A DNA stretch of 64,000 nt from Pseudomonas sp. efr-133-TYG-5 (GTDB taxonomy: Bacteria; Pseudomonadota; Gammaproteobacteria; Pseudomonadales; Pseudomonadaceae): the NCBI RefSeq assembly GCF_030209175.1, contig NZ_JARVSM010000004.1:1-64000 (forward strand), given 5' to 3'. Positions 26,967-35,624 of this stretch are shown piece by piece. The translations under genes were made by a program, and so were the position numbers. Numbering within the stretch: position 1 is the first letter of the stretch; every line of letters starts with the position of its first letter. The notes beneath the pieces are model-generated. The model worked only from the letters and a program-made list of their open reading frames with translations, was not told the origin of the DNA and did no database searches.

Positions 26967-27716
26967 ATGTCTGATGAAGATCGAGACAACCCGCGGCGTG
27001 AGTTTTTGCGCAAATCCCTGACCCTGATTCCGGTGGTCACCCTCGCCGGCACCGGCCTGGGCAGCAGCGTGCTGCACGCAGCGCCCGCAAGCGCACCAGC
27101 GCCACAACCGGCGCGAGCCAGCAGCAGCGCCAGCTCGACGGGTTATGAGCCGACGTATTTCACCGCCGAAGAATGGGCTTTCATCAACGCCGCCGTGGCG
27201 CAACTGATCCCCAACGACGAGCAAGGCCCGGGTGCCCTGGAGGCCGGCGTGCCGGAATACATCGACCGGCAGATGAACACCCCCTACGCCGCCGGAGCCC
27301 TGTGGTACATGCAGGGCCCGTTCGATGCCGACGCCGCGCCGGAGATGGGCTGGCAGAGCAAACTGGTGCCCAAGGAGATCTATCGTCTCGGCATTGCCGC
27401 CACGGATCAGTGGGCAAAATCCCTCAACGGTAAAGTATTTGCTGAGCAAGACAGCGCTACCCGAGACGATCTGCTGAAGCAGCTCGAAGCCGGAAAACCG
27501 CAATTCGACAGCGTGCCGGCGAAGATTTTCTTCAGCCTGCTGCTGCAGAACACCAAGGAAGGGTTCTTCTGCGACCCGATCCACGGTGGCAACAAAGGCA
27601 TGGTCGGCTGGACCATGATCGGCTTCCCCGGCGCCCGCGCCGATTTCATGGATTGGGTGGAACGCAACGAGCAATACCCCTTCCCGGCAGTTTCGATTCG
27701 CGGCGAGAGGGCGTGA
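26967..27716 (+). CDS. gluconate 2-dehydrogenase subunit 3 family protein (Tat substrate)
   Basis: A 249-residue small subunit of a membrane FAD dehydrogenase. It begins with a twin-arginine signal (RREFLRKS, residues 10-17, then a hydrophobic stretch). The mature domain (FTAEEWAFINAAVAQLIP, and FFCDPIHGGNKGMVGW) is the family hallmark. This subunit is needed for export and maturation of the flavoprotein, which lacks its own signal and is carried across by Tat as a partner. It is first in a three-gene operon, 2 bp before the next gene. Confidence 0.92.
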   Translation: MSDEDRDNPRREFLRKSLTLIPVVTLAGTGLGSSVLHAAPASAPAPQPARASSSASSTGYEPTYFTAEEWAFINAAVAQLIPNDEQGPGALEAGVPEYIDRQMNTPYAAGALWYMQGPFDADAAPEMGWQSKLVPKEIYRLGIAATDQWAKSLNGKVFAEQDSATRDDLLKQLEAGKPQFDSVPAKIFFSLLLQNTKEGFFCDPIHGGNKGMVGWTMIGFPGARADFMDWVERNEQYPFPAVSIRGERA

Positions 27717-27718
27717 GC

Positions 27719-29503
27719 ATGGCAACGGTAATGAAAAAGGTCGACGCGGTGATCGTCGGCTTCGGCTGGACGGGCGCGATCATGGCCAAGGAGCTGACCG
27801 AGGCCGGCCTCAACGTGCTGGCGCTGGAGCGCGGGCCGATGCAGGACACCTACCCCGACGGCAACTATCCCCAGGTGATCGACGAACTCACCTACAGCGT
27901 ACGGAAAAAACTCTTCCAGGATGTCTCGAAGGAAACCGTCACCATCCGCCACAGCGTCAATGACATCGCGCTGCCGAACCGCCAGTTGGGCGCGTTCCTG
28001 CCGGGCAATGGCGTCGGCGGTGCCGGCCTGCACTGGTCAGGCGTGCACTTTCGCGTCGACCCGATTGAGTTGCGCATGCGCAGCCACTACGAAGAGCGCT
28101 ACGGCAAGCATTTCATCCCCAAGGACATGACCATCCAGGACTTCGGCGTCAGCTACGAAGAGCTGGAGCCGTTCTTCGATTTTGCCGAAAAAGTCTTCGG
28201 CACGTCGGGCCAGGCCTGGACCGTGAAGGGCCAACTGGTCGGTCAGGGCAAGGGCGGCAACCCTTACGCGGCGGATCGCTCGAACCCGTTCCCGCTGGAA
28301 GCACAGAAGAACACCGTTTCCGCCCAACTGTTCGGCAAAGCGGCGACCGAAGTCGGTTACAAACCCTACAACCTGCCTTCGGCAAACACCTCCGGGCCGT
28401 ACACCAATCCCTACGGCGCGCAGATGGGCCCGTGCAACTTCTGCGGGTTCTGCAGCGGCTATGTCTGCTACATGTACTCCAAGGCCTCGCCGAACGTGAA
28501 CATCCTTCCGGCGCTGAAACCGCTGGCGAACTTCGAGCTGCGGCCCAATTCCCACGTGCTGCGGGTCAACCTCGACAGCAGCAAGACCAAGGCCACCGGC
28601 GTCACTTACATCGACGGCCAGGGCCGCGAGATCGAGCAACCGGCGGACCTGGTGATCCTCGGTGCCTTCCAGCTGCACAACGTGCGCCTGATGCTGCTTT
28701 CCGGCATCGGCAAGCCGTACGATCCGATCAGCGGCGAAGGTGTGGTCGGGCGTAACTTCGCCTACCAGAACATGGCCACGATCAAGGCGTTCTTCGACAA
28801 GGACACCCACACCAACAACTTCATCGGCGCCGGCGGCAACGGCGTGGCGGTGGATGATTTCAACGCCGACAACTTCGATCACGGCCCGCACGGCTTCGTC
28901 GGCGGCTCGCCAATGTGGGTCAACCAGGCCGGCAGCCGGCCGATTGCCGGCACATCCAACCCGCCGGGCACCCCGGCCTGGGGCAGTGCCTGGAAGCGCG
29001 CCACCGCCGATTACTACACCCATCAGGTGTCGATGGACGCCCACGGCGCGCACCAGTCCTACCGCGGCAACTACCTCGATCTGGACCCGGTATATCGCGA
29101 TGCCTACGGCCTGCCGCTGCTGCGCATGACCTTCGACTGGCAGGAAAACGACATCAAGATGAACCGCTTCATGGTCGAGAAAATGGGCAAGATCGCCGAA
29201 GCCATGGGCCCGAAAGCCATCGCGGTGATCGGCAAGAAAGTCGGCGACCACTTCAACACCGCGTCCTACCAGACCACCCACCTCAACGGTGGCGCGATCA
29301 TGGGCACCGATCCGAAAACCAGCGCCCTCAACCGCTACCTGCAGAGCTGGGACGTGCACAACGTCTTCGTTCCGGGGGCGTCGGCGTTCCCGCAGGGCCT
29401 GGGATACAACCCGACCGGACTGGTGGCGGCACTGACCTACTGGTCGGCCCGGGCGATCCGCGAGCAATACCTGAAAAACCCCGGCCCGCTGGTTCAGGCT
29501 TAA
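27719..29503 (+). CDS. GMC family FAD dehydrogenase, catalytic subunit (gluconate/sugar dehydrogenase type)
   Basis: A 594-residue flavoprotein. The N-terminal Rossmann motif GFGWTG (14-19) binds FAD; GNGVGGAGLHWSG and the C-terminal GASAFPQGLGYNPTGLVAAL are GMC signatures. CNFCGFCSGYVC places Cys239, 242, 245 and 250 together, reminiscent of the 3Fe-4S site in fructose and FAD-glucose dehydrogenases, so an internal cluster probably relays electrons to the cytochrome subunit. No signal peptide; export with the Tat subunit is expected. Substrate may be gluconate, 2-ketogluconate or another sugar or polyol. Confidence 0.9.
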   Translation: MATVMKKVDAVIVGFGWTGAIMAKELTEAGLNVLALERGPMQDTYPDGNYPQVIDELTYSVRKKLFQDVSKETVTIRHSVNDIALPNRQLGAFLPGNGVGGAGLHWSGVHFRVDPIELRMRSHYEERYGKHFIPKDMTIQDFGVSYEELEPFFDFAEKVFGTSGQAWTVKGQLVGQGKGGNPYAADRSNPFPLEAQKNTVSAQLFGKAATEVGYKPYNLPSANTSGPYTNPYGAQMGPCNFCGFCSGYVCYMYSKASPNVNILPALKPLANFELRPNSHVLRVNLDSSKTKATGVTYIDGQGREIEQPADLVILGAFQLHNVRLMLLSGIGKPYDPISGEGVVGRNFAYQNMATIKAFFDKDTHTNNFIGAGGNGVAVDDFNADNFDHGPHGFVGGSPMWVNQAGSRPIAGTSNPPGTPAWGSAWKRATADYYTHQVSMDAHGAHQSYRGNYLDLDPVYRDAYGLPLLRMTFDWQENDIKMNRFMVEKMGKIAEAMGPKAIAVIGKKVGDHFNTASYQTTHLNGGAIMGTDPKTSALNRYLQSWDVHNVFVPGASAFPQGLGYNPTGLVAALTYWSARAIREQYLKNPGPLVQA

Positions 29504-29515
29504 GGAGCGATGACC

Positions 29516-30817
29516 ATGAAAAATCTCGTTATCGCCACCCTGGCGCTGCTTGGCAGCGCCGCGCTTCACGCTGCCGAAGTCGATCAACAACTGATCAGGC
29601 AGGGCGAATACCTGGCCCGCGCCGGTGACTGCGTGGCCTGCCACACCGCCAAGGACGGCAAGCCGTTCGCCGGCGGGCTGCCGATGGAAACCCCGATTGG
29701 CACGATCTACTCGACCAACATCACCCCGGACAAAACCGGCGTGGGCGACTACAGCTTCGAGGACTTCGACCAGGCGGTGCGCCATGGCGTCGCCAAAAAC
29801 GGTAGTACCTTGTACCCGGCGATGCCGTATCCGTCCTACGCCCGTGTCAGTGACGACGACATGCACGCGCTGTACGCCTACTTCATGCACGGCGTGCAAC
29901 CGGTGGCGCAAGAGAACAAGGCCAGCGACATCCCGTGGCCCTTGAGCATGCGCTGGCCGCTGATGGGCTGGCGCTGGCTGTTCGCGCCGAAGGTCGAGGC
30001 GGGGCCGGCCGCGTCGGACGATGCTGTCGTCAACCGTGGCGCGTATCTGGTGGAAGGCCTCGGACATTGCGGCGCCTGCCATACGCCACGTGCCCTGACC
30101 ATGCAGGAAAAATCCTTGAGTGCGGCCGATGGCAGCAGTTTTCTCGCCGGCAGTGCGCCGCTGGAAGGCTGGATCGCCAAGAGCCTGCGCGGCGACCACA
30201 AGGACGGCCTCGGCAGCTGGAACGAAGCGCAACTGGTGCAGTTCCTCAAGACCGGGCGCAGCGACCGCAGCGCGGTGTTCGGCGGCATGAGCGATGTGGT
30301 CACCCACAGCATGCAGTACATGAGTGATGCCGACCTGACCGCCATTGCCCGCTATCTGAAGACCCTGCCGGCCAGCGACCCCGCCGACCAGCCGCACCAG
30401 TACGACGACAAGGCTGCCAAGGCCTTGTGGAACGGTGACGACAGCCAGCGCGGTGCCGCGGTGTACATCGACAACTGCGCGGCGTGCCACCGCACCGATG
30501 GTCACGGCTACACCCGGGTGTTCCCGGCGCTGGCGGGCAATCCGGTGCTGCAGTCGGACGATCCGACCTCGCTGATCCACATCGTGCTCAAGGGCGGCAC
30601 CCTGCCGGCCACCCACACCGCGCCATCGACGTTCACCATGCCGGCCTTCGCCTGGCGCCTGTCGGACCAGGAAGTGGCGGATGTGGTGAGCTTCATCCGT
30701 GGCAGTTGGGGCAACCAGGGCGCGCCGGTGAAAGCGGCCGACGTGGCCGCGCTGCGCAAGGATGATCTGCAGACCACCTCGGGCGACGACCTCGGCCAGG
30801 TGACGCAACACAACTGA
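29516..30817 (+). CDS. triheme cytochrome c subunit of membrane dehydrogenase
   Basis: A 433-residue exported cytochrome with a signal peptide (cleavage near LHAAEV) and three CxxCH heme sites at Cys39 (CVACH), Cys185 (CGACH) and Cys321 (CAACH). This is the standard electron-transfer subunit of gluconate 2-dehydrogenase and related complexes, passing electrons to ubiquinone or the oxidase. AAGGAG is 8 bp before ATG 29516, preferred over the ATG at 29510. It ends the operon, followed by the hairpin at 30849. Confidence 0.92.
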   Translation: MKNLVIATLALLGSAALHAAEVDQQLIRQGEYLARAGDCVACHTAKDGKPFAGGLPMETPIGTIYSTNITPDKTGVGDYSFEDFDQAVRHGVAKNGSTLYPAMPYPSYARVSDDDMHALYAYFMHGVQPVAQENKASDIPWPLSMRWPLMGWRWLFAPKVEAGPAASDDAVVNRGAYLVEGLGHCGACHTPRALTMQEKSLSAADGSSFLAGSAPLEGWIAKSLRGDHKDGLGSWNEAQLVQFLKTGRSDRSAVFGGMSDVVTHSMQYMSDADLTAIARYLKTLPASDPADQPHQYDDKAAKALWNGDDSQRGAAVYIDNCAACHRTDGHGYTRVFPALAGNPVLQSDDPTSLIHIVLKGGTLPATHTAPSTFTMPAFAWRLSDQEVADVVSFIRGSWGNQGAPVKAADVAALRKDDLQTTSGDDLGQVTQHN

Positions 30818-30848
30818 CCAGGCGCCCGACGGCACTAGCCAGATGAGC

Positions 30849-30890
30849 AACGCCCCGATACTGTATATGCACACAGTATCGGGGCGTTTT
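30849..30890 (+). terminator. perfect 16-bp hairpin, terminator of dehydrogenase operon
   Basis: AACGCCCCGATACTGT and ACAGTATCGGGGCGTT form a perfect 16-bp stem with an 8-base loop, followed by a short T-run that runs straight into the next gene's start codon at 30892. The hairpin contains a LexA box at its centre. Confidence 0.8.
30861..30876 (+). promoter_or_regulatory. LexA (SOS) box
   Basis: CTGTATATGCACACAG matches CTGT-N8-ACAG exactly, with flanking A and T as in strong SOS boxes. It is 15 bp upstream of the radical SAM gene start, where bound LexA would block the promoter. From memory, the PAO1 homologue PA0069 belongs to the LexA regulon. Confidence 0.88.
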
Positions 30891-30891
30891 C

Positions 30892-31950
30892 ATGTCTACT
30901 CCTTTGCCACCTCGCGGGCGCGGCACCGCGACCAATCCGCACAACCGCTTCGCGCCGAATCGTTCGGTGGTCGAGGATGACGGCTGGTATCAGGAAGTGC
31001 CCGAGACCCAAAGCACCGAAGTGATGATCGAAGCGGCCAAAACCATCATCACTCGCAACACGTCGCCGGACCTGCCGTTCGACCGCTCGATCAATCCTTA
31101 CCGCGGCTGCGAGCACGGCTGCATCTATTGCTACGCGCGACCCAGCCACGCCTACTGGGACATGTCGCCGGGGCTGGATTTCGAAACCCGGCTGATCGCC
31201 AAGACCAACGCCGCCCAGGTCCTGGAAGAACAGCTTGGGAAAAAAGGCTATCAATGTGCGCCGATCAACCTCGGCTCCAACACCGACCCGTACCAACCCA
31301 TCGAACGCGAACACCGGATCACCCGCCAGACCCTCGAAGTGCTGCTGCGCTACCGGCACCCGGTGACCATCGTCACCAAGGGCTCGCTGATCCTGCGCGA
31401 CCTCGATCTGCTCACTGAACTGGCGAAGCAGCGTCTGGTGGCGGTGATGATCAGCCTGACCACCCTGGACGACGAGCTCAAGCGCATCCTCGAACCCCGC
31501 GCTGCTGCGCCCAAGGCACGCTTGCGCGCGATCCGGGTCATGCGTGAGGCGGGCATTCCGGTCGGCGTGCTGTGTTCGCCGATGATTCCGATGATCAACG
31601 ACAGCGAAATCGAGAGCCTGCTCAGCGAGGCCCATGCCGCCGGCGCGCAGAGCGCCGCCTACATGATGTTGCGCCTGCCGCTGGAGGTCGCCCCGCTGTT
31701 CGAGGAATGGCTGCATGCGCACTATCCGCAACGCGCCGCCCATGTGCTCAGCCTGATCCGCCAGAGCCGTGGCGGCGAGTTGTACGACAGCCGTTTCGGC
31801 GCACGGATGCGCGGTGAAGGGCCGTTCGCCGATCTCTTGGCACAGCGTTTCGCCAAGGCCCTGAAACGCCTGGGCCTGAATCACCGCGAAGGCTTCAATC
31901 TCGATTGCACGGCCTTCTGTCCGCCGGGTCGCCAGATGGCGCTGATTTAG
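30892..31950 (+). CDS. radical SAM protein, SplB-related (PA0069 family)
   Basis: A 352-residue protein with the radical SAM cluster motif RGCEHGCIYCYARPS (Cys73, Cys77, Cys80) and SplB-like context (INPYRGCEHGC; TVVTKG-like IVTKGSLILRDLDLL). COG1533 relatives include spore photoproduct lyase. A LexA box directly upstream implies DNA-damage induction, so a role in DNA or nucleotide repair is plausible but unproven. The leader is at most about 20 nt and no good ribosome site is visible, which suggests near-leaderless translation or a site in GGGGCG within the hairpin arm. Confidence 0.88.
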   Translation: MSTPLPPRGRGTATNPHNRFAPNRSVVEDDGWYQEVPETQSTEVMIEAAKTIITRNTSPDLPFDRSINPYRGCEHGCIYCYARPSHAYWDMSPGLDFETRLIAKTNAAQVLEEQLGKKGYQCAPINLGSNTDPYQPIEREHRITRQTLEVLLRYRHPVTIVTKGSLILRDLDLLTELAKQRLVAVMISLTTLDDELKRILEPRAAAPKARLRAIRVMREAGIPVGVLCSPMIPMINDSEIESLLSEAHAAGAQSAAYMMLRLPLEVAPLFEEWLHAHYPQRAAHVLSLIRQSRGGELYDSRFGARMRGEGPFADLLAQRFAKALKRLGLNHREGFNLDCTAFCPPGRQMALI

Positions 31951-32186
31951 CGACAATTAGCCTATGGTTGAGTGCTTGGACCTACTCGGCCGGTTACGCT
32001 GGTCACGTTTTTTGTGACCTGGAACACACGTTCTAGAGCACTTGATTCAGTTTGAGTTAAGTTTCGGCGGTTACCTTGTTCATCGAGTGACTGACGGGTC
32101 GGGATGACCCGGATGTTGTAAACAGCCACTGGCTTCACACCGGAATACCGGGGAAGAATCCCTGAATCCGCCAACGAGGATGAATC

Positions 32187-32918
32187 ATGAGTGACAAGGA
32201 TAAACAGCCGTTGGCTGCGTCGGCGCAAGCCCTCCCTGTGGCGGAATCCGCCGATGCAGCGTTGAAAACCATTGTCGACGGCTTTTTGCATTTTCATCAT
32301 GAGGTCTTTCCGCAGCAGGAAGAACTCTTCAAGAAACTCGCCACGGCGCAGTCGCCGCGGGCGATGTTCATCACCTGTGCCGATTCGCGCATCGTCCCCG
32401 AACTGATTACCCAAAGCTCCCCGGGCGATCTATTCGTGACCCGCAACGTCGGCAACGTGGTACCGCCTTACGGGCAGATGAACGGTGGCGTGTCCACCGC
32501 CATCGAGTACGCCGTGCTGGCCCTGGGCGTGCAACACATCATCATTTGCGGCCACTCCGATTGCGGCGCCATGCGTGCGGTACTCAACCCGGACAGCCTG
32601 GAAAAAATGCCGACGGTCAAAGCCTGGCTGCGCCACGCTGAAGTGGCGAAGACCATGGTGCACGACAACTGCAACTGCACCGACGAAAAAGAAAGCATGC
32701 CGATCCTCACCGAGGAAAACGTCATCGCCCAACTGCAGCACTTGCGTACCCATCCTTCGGTAGCCTCGCGCATGGCGAACGGTCATCTGTTCATCCATGG
32801 CTGGGTCTACAACATCGAAACCAGCGAAATCAAAGCTTACGACGCGGACCAGGGTCGATTCCTGCCGCTCGACGGCAGCCATCCGATTCCGGTGGCGACG
32901 CCCAAAGCGCGCTTCTAA
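32187..32918 (+). CDS. beta-carbonic anhydrase
   Basis: A 243-residue beta-class enzyme interconverting CO2 and bicarbonate. Zinc ligands Cys64 (TCADSR, with Asp66 and Arg68), His123 and Cys126 (GHSDCGAM) are all present. The insertion NCNCTDEKES between helices is uncommon but does not touch the active site. GAGGATGAATC precedes the ATG. It is followed 90 bp downstream by a SulP transporter, matching PAO1 PA0102-PA0103, suggesting coupled bicarbonate transport and hydration. Confidence 0.93.
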   Translation: MSDKDKQPLAASAQALPVAESADAALKTIVDGFLHFHHEVFPQQEELFKKLATAQSPRAMFITCADSRIVPELITQSSPGDLFVTRNVGNVVPPYGQMNGGVSTAIEYAVLALGVQHIIICGHSDCGAMRAVLNPDSLEKMPTVKAWLRHAEVAKTMVHDNCNCTDEKESMPILTEENVIAQLQHLRTHPSVASRMANGHLFIHGWVYNIETSEIKAYDADQGRFLPLDGSHPIPVATPKARF

Positions 32919-33008
32919 ATCCTCCTAAAAATCCGTGTGGTTTGACGCCGGCCGCTGTTTCAGCGGCCCGGCCTCGCCACGCCTGAAGAAAGCTTCGGGA
33001 GAATCACC

Positions 33009-34535
33009 ATGCGTGCTGCTCAATTGAAAGCTGTTCTGCCACGGGAGCTGTTGGCTTCGGTGGTTGTGTTCCTCGTGGCCCTGCCGCTGTGCATGGGTAT
33101 CGCCATCGCTTCCGGGTTGCCACCGGCCAAGGGTCTGATCACCGGGATCATCGGCGGTCTGGTGGTCGGCTGGCTGGCGGGTTCGCCGTTGCAGGTCAGC
33201 GGCCCGGCGGCAGGGCTGGCGGTGCTGGTGTTCGAACTGGTGCGCCAGCACGGCATCGAGATGCTCGGGCCGATCCTGCTGCTGGCCGGTTTCCTGCAAC
33301 TGCTGGCCGGACGCCTGAAGCTGGGGTGCTGGTTCCGGGTGACTGCACCGGCCGTGGTGTATGGCATGTTGGCGGGGATCGGCGTGCTGATCGTGCTCTC
33401 GCAAGTGCATGTGATGCTCGATGCCAAGCCACAACCTTCCGGCCTGGACAACCTCACGGCCTTCCCCGGCGCCGTGGCGCAGGCCTTGCCGTCGTTCGGC
33501 TGGCAAGCGGGCTTGCTCGGCTTGGGTACCATCGCGGTGATGTGGCTGTGGGAGAAGTTTCGCCCGCAGGCGCTGCGTTTCGTGCCCGGCGCCCTGCTCG
33601 GCGTGGGTCTGGCCACAGGCGTCAGCCTGCTGCTGGCCTTGCAGGTCAAGCGGGTCGAGGTGCCGGCCAATCTGGCCGAAGCCATCGATTGGCTGAAACC
33701 GGCCGACCTGCTCAGCCTCGCCGACCCGACCCTACTGATCGCCGCGTTCGCCGTCGCCTTCATCGCCAGCGCGGAAACCCTGCTCTCGGCGGCGGCGGTG
33801 GATCGCATGCACAGCGGCGTGCGCTCGGATTTCGACCGTGAGCTGTCCGCGCAAGGGGTCGGCAACATGCTCTGCGGCCTGGTCGGCGCACTGCCGATGA
33901 CCGGTGTCATCGTGCGCAGTTCGGCCAACGTCCAGGCCGGTGCCACCACCCGTTACTCGACGATTTTCCATGGCCTGTGGCTGCTGGCGTTTGTCCTGCT
34001 GCTGTCGAGCCTGCTGCAGAGCATTCCGGTGGCGAGTCTGGCGGGGGTGCTGGTCTACACCGGGTTCAAACTGGTCGACCTGAAAGCCTTCCGTGGCCTG
34101 GGCCGCTATGGGCGGATGCCGATGTTCACCTACGCCGCCACGGCTCTGGCGATCATTTTCACCGACCTGCTGACCGGGGTACTGATCGGTTTCGGCCTGA
34201 CGCTGGTGAAGCTGGCGTTCAAGGCCTCGCGCCTGAAGATCAGCCTGATCGATCTGCCCCAGGATGGCGAAATGGAGTTGCGCCTGGTCGGTGCGGCGAC
34301 CTTTCTCAAGGTGCCGGCGCTGACCCAGGTACTGGGCAGCATTCCGCCGGGCACGACGGTGCATGTGCCGCTCAACAACCTGAGCTACATCGACCATTCG
34401 TGTCTGGAGTTGCTGGAAGAATGGGGCCGGGCCAATGCGGCCAAGGGCTCGAAACTGCTGATCGAGTCGCGCGGCTTGAAGCGACGGCTTGAGGGGCGGG
34501 TCCGGACCAATACCGGGATTGGTGCGGCCGGCTGA
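33009..34535 (+). CDS. SulP family anion transporter (probable bicarbonate transporter)
   Basis: A 508-residue inner-membrane protein with about 10-12 hydrophobic helices and a C-terminal STAS domain (about residues 415-505, VPLNNLSYIDHSCLELLEEW). The conserved SulP core SAAAVDRMHSGVRSDFDRELSAQGVGN is clear. SulP members carry sulfate, bicarbonate or other anions; the carbonic anhydrase neighbour favours bicarbonate. GGGAG lies 8 bp before the ATG. Confidence 0.9.
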   Translation: MRAAQLKAVLPRELLASVVVFLVALPLCMGIAIASGLPPAKGLITGIIGGLVVGWLAGSPLQVSGPAAGLAVLVFELVRQHGIEMLGPILLLAGFLQLLAGRLKLGCWFRVTAPAVVYGMLAGIGVLIVLSQVHVMLDAKPQPSGLDNLTAFPGAVAQALPSFGWQAGLLGLGTIAVMWLWEKFRPQALRFVPGALLGVGLATGVSLLLALQVKRVEVPANLAEAIDWLKPADLLSLADPTLLIAAFAVAFIASAETLLSAAAVDRMHSGVRSDFDRELSAQGVGNMLCGLVGALPMTGVIVRSSANVQAGATTRYSTIFHGLWLLAFVLLLSSLLQSIPVASLAGVLVYTGFKLVDLKAFRGLGRYGRMPMFTYAATALAIIFTDLLTGVLIGFGLTLVKLAFKASRLKISLIDLPQDGEMELRLVGAATFLKVPALTQVLGSIPPGTTVHVPLNNLSYIDHSCLELLEEWGRANAAKGSKLLIESRGLKRRLEGRVRTNTGIGAAG

Positions 34536-34559
34536 AACCCTCACTTGTAAACAAACCTT

Positions 34560-34647
34560 GTGGGAGCTGGCTTGCCAGCGATGGCGGTCTTTCAGTCACT
34601 GAAAATGTTGACTGATCCATCGCTTTCGCTGGCAAGCCAGCTCCCAC
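34560..34647. repeat. REPIN (inverted REP pair)
   Basis: GTGGGAGCTGGCTTGCCAGCGAT at the left is mirrored by CGCTGGCAAGCCAGCTCCCAC at the right, about 45 bp apart. It fills the gap between sulP and the convergent gene at 34670 and may act as a terminator or mRNA end stabiliser. Confidence 0.9.
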
Positions 34648-34669
34648 AGGTATTGGTCGGGAACGCGGA

Positions 34670-35320
34670 TTACGCGGCAGGCTGATCCAGCTCCAGGCCC
34701 ACACCCAGGCGGCGTCCCATGCACGGCCAGCGTTTCCACGCGGCGCCGGTGTCCGGGCTGCTCAGTTTCTCGCGATAGGCTTCCACCGACTCCAGCGCAA
34801 AGCTGTCGTCATCGAGCATCTCGTCGATGGCGTGGTGCACCACTTCGTCCAGTTGGTTGGCAAATTCCTCACCGATCAATTGGTGAGCAATCAGATTGGC
34901 GACCGTCATGTCCAAGGGGATCAGTGGCTGGCCGAAATGCTTGATGTACAGGTCGTTGACCTCTTCGACAAAGCGGTGCGCCAGGTAGGCTTCGTCCAGC
35001 AGGCTGTCCAGGCCGACATGCCCGGCCATGATGGCCGGCGGCTGGAGGAAATACTGCTCGGCGATTTTCAGCACCGGTTTGATCTGCGATTCGATTCCCG
35101 CTTCCCTGGCGACTTCATTGGCTGCGTCCAGCAGGTCCGGTACTTCATCGATGTAGGCGGCGACGAAACGCGTCAGCACGCCATTGGCGTCGGCTTCCGG
35201 CAACTGGATCGCCGGGTGTAGATGAGGCAGCTTGCTTTCCAGCTGACGGGTCAGCAGGCCGGTTTCTTTCTCGTGCTGTTGGGCTGTTTGGATCTGCTCG
35301 CGCAATGCGGCGGTGTTCAT
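34670..35320 (-). CDS. conserved hypothetical protein (PA0104-like)
   Basis: A 216-residue soluble protein, largely helical and acidic, with no motif I can assign. It contains HQLIGEEFANQLDEVVHHAIDEMLDDDS and ends AAWKRWPCMGRRLGVGLELDQPAA. GGAG precedes ATG 35320; an upstream extension to 35395 is unlikely. It occupies the same place between sulP and coxB as PAO1 PA0104. Function unknown. Confidence 0.72.
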   Translation of the reverse strand: MNTAALREQIQTAQQHEKETGLLTRQLESKLPHLHPAIQLPEADANGVLTRFVAAYIDEVPDLLDAANEVAREAGIESQIKPVLKIAEQYFLQPPAIMAGHVGLDSLLDEAYLAHRFVEEVNDLYIKHFGQPLIPLDMTVANLIAHQLIGEEFANQLDEVVHHAIDEMLDDDSFALESVEAYREKLSSPDTGAAWKRWPCMGRRLGVGLELDQPAA

Positions 35321-35541
35321 GAAAACTCCAGGGAACAAGGCAATGAAATAGGGAAGACATAACTTAGCTGGCTTACGAAAAATGCTAAGACGCATTTGTC
35401 ATAATTATTTCATCCTTGATGCGCCGGCGTTATATCGGTTTGCCACCACTCGTCTGCATCCTTCTCCAATCGTGGGCTGGAACGCAAGTCCCAGCTGTTT
35501 CAGATGATTTACGCGATCGCATTGCAATTTTCCGCCGCTGT

Positions 35542-35548
35542 CTATACT
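35542..35548 (+). promoter_or_regulatory. candidate RpoS promoter -10 of the cox operon
   Basis: CTATACT is a perfect match to the extended RpoS -10. The -35 side is weak (TTGCAA nearby but too close). In P. aeruginosa the aa3 oxidase is induced by starvation through RpoS, so this fits. Predicted start is about 35555, leaving a leader of about 136 nt. Confidence 0.6.
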
Positions 35549-35570
35549 CGCCATTGAATGGAGTTAGCTG

Positions 35571-35624
35571 ATGACGCCCGACTGCACCCGCAGCAAGGCC
35601 CGGCGATTCAAGTTCGTAGTCTGA
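35571..35624 (+). CDS. possible 17-residue upstream ORF in the cox leader
   Basis: ATG 35571 lies 7 bp after TGGAG and opens a frame of 17 codons (MTPDCTRSKARRFKFVV) ending at TGA 35624. It is basic, with no known relatives that I can name. It could be a leader peptide that affects coxB translation, or chance. It is included because the ribosome site is good and the frame falls wholly within the predicted leader. Confidence 0.3.
   Translation: MTPDCTRSKARRFKFVV

Noticed and set aside
28037..30874. A 945-codon open frame on the minus strand across the dehydrogenase genes
   Set aside because: It is antisense to two clear genes with full domain signatures. Its product is rich in His, Gln, Arg and Val without any motif, as expected from the reverse frame of GC-biased genes.
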